Source: Pseudomonadota bacterium (lineage in GTDB: Bacteria; Desulfobacterota; Binatia; Binatales; Binataceae). Taken from it: 64,000 bases of DNA. The DNA is taken from NCBI GenBank assembly GCA_021324885.1, contig JAJPIF010000028.1, positions 186,001 through 250,000 of the forward strand, given 5' to 3'. Position numbers and translations under genes: made by a program. The notes under the pieces are model-generated. The model was not told the origin of the DNA, did not search any database, and saw only the letters and a list, made by a program, of their open reading frames with translations. Shown here piece after piece: positions 61,520-64,000 of this stretch (positions are counted from its first letter, which is position 1; each line of letters starts with the position of its first letter).

Positions 61520-62583
61520 AGAGTCGGCCCGAGCCGGCCGCGCCGCGCAAAAAATTACGCCGCGATCCACCCGCATTGCGCATCGTGGGACGGATGGTGG
61601 GCCTGCTTATCCTCCTGGTCACGCTTGCGCTGGGAATTTATGTTGCGCGCCTTTATTACGTCTATCCTCAGACCGACGACGCTTACGTGCGCGCCAATGT
61701 CGTTCATATCGCGCCGCACGTGAGCGGTCCGATCGTCGAGTTGCCGATCCAGGACAATCAGCACGTGCGCAGGGGCGATTTGCTGTTCGTGGTCGATCCG
61801 CGACCCTACCAGGCTGCGATGGACATGGCACAGGCGAAGCTCGACCTCACGGACCTGGAAATCAAGGCACTGGATAACGCTATCGGCGCGGCCAAGGCCC
61901 GCCAGGCCCAGCTCGAAGCCGAAGCCGAATACGACAGGCAGTATCTTGATCGGCTGGTGCCGCTGCTCAAGGACCAGTTCGTTACCGCCGATCAGGTTTA
62001 CAGCGCGCGCACCAAACTCGCCGCGGCCGAGGCTGCGGTGCGCAACGCCCGCAACGAAGTCTATAAGGCGGAAAACCAGCTCGGTCAGTATGGTGCGATC
62101 AACGCCCGCCGCAAAGCTGCCGAGGCCGCCCTTTACGACGCCAAACTCAACCTCGGTTACTGCTACGTGCGCGCGCCGTTTGACGCCTACGTCACGAATC
62201 TCAATATCGCGGTCGGCGAGTATGCGAACGAAGGTAAGCGGGTCGTAAGCCTGGTGGACAACCGCACGTGGTACGTGATGGCGAACTTCCGCGAGAATTT
62301 CCTTTCCAGGATCAAACCGGGGATGACCGCGCAAATCTACCTGATCGGCTATCGCAACCATCAGTTTCGCGGAGTGGTGCAAGGGGTGGGATGGGCGCTG
62401 TTTCAGGAAAACGGCGCCACCGTCGAAGGACTGGCCCGCACCGCACCCACGCTGAATTGGGTGCGCCTGTCGCAACGTTTCCCGGTCCGGATTATTCTTG
62501 AAGACCGCGACTCCAAACATCCGTTTCGCATGGGTGAGACCGCGGTCGTGACAATCCAGGGATTTAAGAAGGTAACGCCCTGA
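61492..62583 (+). CDS. HlyD-family membrane-fusion protein (EmrA/MdtN-like)
   Basis: Periplasmic adaptor of 363 residues with one N-terminal helix (GRMVGLLILLVTLALGIYVA, about 33-52). The biotinyl-lipoyl half YPQTDDAYVRANVVHIAPHV then VSGPIVELPIQDNQHVRRGD, followed by a helical hairpin (about 95-195) and the second half RAPFDAYVTNLNIAVGEYAN. This is the EmrA/MdtN type that works with MFS or FUSC inner membrane parts and a TolC channel. It starts within the ytcA-like gene. A TolC-like gene lies opposite at 62803. Confidence 0.92.
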   Translation: MDNLLQPDLKSRPEPAAPRKKLRRDPPALRIVGRMVGLLILLVTLALGIYVARLYYVYPQTDDAYVRANVVHIAPHVSGPIVELPIQDNQHVRRGDLLFVVDPRPYQAAMDMAQAKLDLTDLEIKALDNAIGAAKARQAQLEAEAEYDRQYLDRLVPLLKDQFVTADQVYSARTKLAAAEAAVRNARNEVYKAENQLGQYGAINARRKAAEAALYDAKLNLGYCYVRAPFDAYVTNLNIAVGEYANEGKRVVSLVDNRTWYVMANFRENFLSRIKPGMTAQIYLIGYRNHQFRGVVQGVGWALFQENGATVEGLARTAPTLNWVRLSQRFPVRIILEDRDSKHPFRMGETAVVTIQGFKKVTP

Positions 62584-62677
62584 CCCCCTGTCCCTTTCGG
62601 GAGGACAATAGGCGGTGCGGCAGCGGTCTTTAAGATCAAGGTCTGAGCCTCTACTCGCTTTTTTTGGCGCGCATGTA

Positions 62678-62694
62678 TTCCGAAAGATTCGGAA
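62678..62694. repeat. Short palindrome between the HlyD and TolC-like genes
   Basis: TTCCGAA and TTCGGAA form a perfect 7-bp inverted repeat around AGA, within the 219-bp gap of convergent genes. A seven-T run lies about 18 bases upstream on the plus strand, not downstream, so it is not a typical terminator. Confidence 0.55.
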
Positions 62695-62802
62695 CGGATC
62701 GCGTAATCCGCTGCTCAGGCTTCCAGCCGTTGACTGGCTTCAGCCATACCGGCGCTTAATCGTTACACAGGCCAGGAATGTGAAAATTCCGGGGTTTGGC
62801 TG

Positions 62803-64000
62803 TTATGGCCGCGCCTCTTCCGGGATGACGCCTATCGCATAACTCAGCGCCGCCGCTGAAATCAGGACTTCCGCCTTGCTCTGAATCAGCGCGTAACGCG
62901 CACCCGCCAGATCGCGTTCGGCCGAGAGCAGGTCGAGGATCGATGCGAGCCCGTGCTGGTAGGAGCGCAGGTTCGAGTCGTAGGAGGATTGCGAAGCTTT
63001 GAGCAGGGCGATTGCGTATCGGTACTTGCGCATCGAAGTGGTGAAGGTGAAGTACGCGCTCCATACCTCGGCAGACAAATCCAATTCACTGCTTCGGAGT
63101 TGGGCCCGTGCGGCTTCACGCTGCGCCTGTGCTTCGCGGATCGCGTTGAGCCGCTGAAAGCCCGTGAAAATGTCCCATTTGAGCGTGACCAGCGCGGCAT
63201 ACTCGGGCACGCCCGCCGTGTAGCTCGGCGTTGGCGGATTGGAGAGCTTGTAGTTGAAGCCGAAAAATCCATAGTAAGCCGAGGCGCCGAGCGTTGGATA
63301 TAACGATGCCTGGGCCGCATCGACGCGGGCCGACGCTTCGCGCAAAGCCGCCGCTTTGGCCCCAAGGTCGGGGCGCCGGCGCAGCGCAACTGCGATCAAC
63401 TGATCCACGCTTTGGCCCAGTTGCTTTGGTATCGGCTGTCCTTCCAGACCTTCGATGTCCGGGATCGCGGTGGCTTCGACGCCAATCGCTAATGCCAGAC
63501 GCGCCTGAGCGTCGCTCACCGCCAGGCGGGCATTTTGCAACTCGTATTCGGCCTGCGCCTCGCGCTGTTCGGAGAGCAGAACCTGCGGCCTGGTTGCCAG
63601 GCCCACGTTGAGACGCTTTCGTGCCGCAATCCGGTCGGTGCGCGCCATCTTCAGGACCACTTCGGCCGATCTGACGTCTTCTCTGGCCGCGTCCAACGTG
63701 TAATAAGCTCTTTCAACGTCAAAGACGATCTGCTGCACGCGCTGATTGAACATGAAGTTGGCGGCTATCAGCGCTTCGCGGGCCGAGCGCGCGGCGGCGT
63801 CGCGGCGCCCAAAGTCCAGCAGCAGGTAATTCACCGCAAACAGGCTGGTGCTCTGCCAGCTCTTTTGAACTCCCCAATGTTTGGGTACGAGGTCGCCAAT
63901 TCGCCGATAGCCGTCATCGCTGTCCAAAGAGAACTGCGGATAGTATGGACCCTGCGCCCGGCCTGCTTGCGCCGCCGCCGCGCGCGCTTCATACCAGGTC
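62803..64000 (-). CDS. TolC-like outer membrane efflux protein (cut by window edge)
   Basis: Outer membrane efflux (OEP) family. The frame is open to the window edge, so the N-terminus including the signal sequence is missing. Two OEP repeats are partly visible, with long helical stretches such as AARSAREALIAANFMFNQRV and ASARVDAAQASLYPTLGASA (A..a..p....L), DIFTGFQRLNAIREAQAQRE, and the C-terminal helix YDSNLRSYQHGLASILDLLS. These match TolC/NodT proteins. Likely works with the HlyD protein, which is encoded on the opposite strand. Confidence 0.92.
   Translation of the reverse strand, partial: TWYEARAAAAQAGRAQGPYYPQFSLDSDDGYRRIGDLVPKHWGVQKSWQSTSLFAVNYLLLDFGRRDAAARSAREALIAANFMFNQRVQQIVFDVERAYYTLDAAREDVRSAEVVLKMARTDRIAARKRLNVGLATRPQVLLSEQREAQAEYELQNARLAVSDAQARLALAIGVEATAIPDIEGLEGQPIPKQLGQSVDQLIAVALRRRPDLGAKAAALREASARVDAAQASLYPTLGASAYYGFFGFNYKLSNPPTPSYTAGVPEYAALVTLKWDIFTGFQRLNAIREAQAQREAARAQLRSSELDLSAEVWSAYFTFTTSMRKYRYAIALLKASQSSYDSNLRSYQHGLASILDLLSAERDLAGARYALIQSKAEVLISAAALSYAIGVIPEEARP

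Overview
The window looks like chromosomal DNA of a GC-rich, Gram-negative, free-living soil or sediment type bacterium. Evidence for an outer membrane is an AsmA protein, a TolC-type channel, HlyD and YtcA, and many lipoproteins. The order ftsY-zapB-zapA-(6S RNA candidate)-fau-rny recalls Desulfobacterota/Myxococcota-like genomes. The load of cytochromes P450, PF04909 amidohydrolases, an LLM flavin monooxygenase, DUF1329 and hydantoinase genes resembles uncultured Binatota-type bacteria. That placement is inference from gene content only; no 16S rRNA or ribosomal protein gene is present.

Layout. 1-3.3 kb: the end of a polyprenyl synthetase, an orphan TadG/TadE/TadE pilus-like operon on the minus strand, and a decayed AraC fragment. 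3.6-9.1 kb: housekeeping block with ftsY (two perfect 23-bp palindromes in its proline-rich linker), zapB, zapA, a 6S RNA candidate, fau, RNase Y, a ferritin-like protein, tRNA-Gln and tRNA-Glu. 9.2-18.7 kb: P450, a lipoprotein, ROK sugar kinase, zinc alcohol dehydrogenase, an isochorismatase-fold protein with altered catalytic residues, AsmA, a CADD-type para-aminobenzoate synthase, a CopD-like membrane protein and an MBL hydrolase. 18.8-25.1 kb: a prkA-yhbH-spoVR stress operon behind a good sigma-70 type promoter, ending in a class III aminotransferase. 25.1-32.2 kb: a four-gene minus-strand operon (DUF2203, DUF4149, HAD, TIGR00725) divergent from lon, a strong terminator, then glgA overlapping an rnhA with a zinc-finger-like tail.

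32.3-37.6 kb: catabolic genes (TIM-barrel epimerase, VOC protein, amidohydrolase, DUF1329, LLM monooxygenase). 37.6-44.3 kb: a loosely packed accessory stretch with hairpins, four small lipoproteins, a DksA/TraR-type protein with an AT-hook tail, a PLD-like protein without HKD residues, a Gly/His-rich repeat lipoprotein, a universal stress protein and a cytochrome c. 44.3-50 kb: trxB, moaC, an RlmI-type methyltransferase, an SDR with a broken glycine motif and a second amidohydrolase. 50-53.5 kb: a tight minus-strand operon joining a secreted TolB-like propeller, an SPL-type radical SAM protein and a P450. 54.2-61.2 kb: a xanthine-dehydrogenase-type molybdenum subunit, HyuA, a third amidohydrolase and a divergent zinc alcohol dehydrogenase. 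61.2-64 kb: a YtcA-HlyD efflux module facing a TolC-like gene that runs off the window.

No CRISPR array, intact insertion sequence, prophage or rRNA operon was seen. The most unusual points are the ftsY palindromes, the propeller/radical SAM/P450 operon, the DksA-AT-hook protein, the aminotransferase in the PrkA operon, the CADD enzyme and the hairpin cluster near 38 kb. Starts were chosen by reading for ribosome binding sites; functions rest on recognised motifs, not on database searches.
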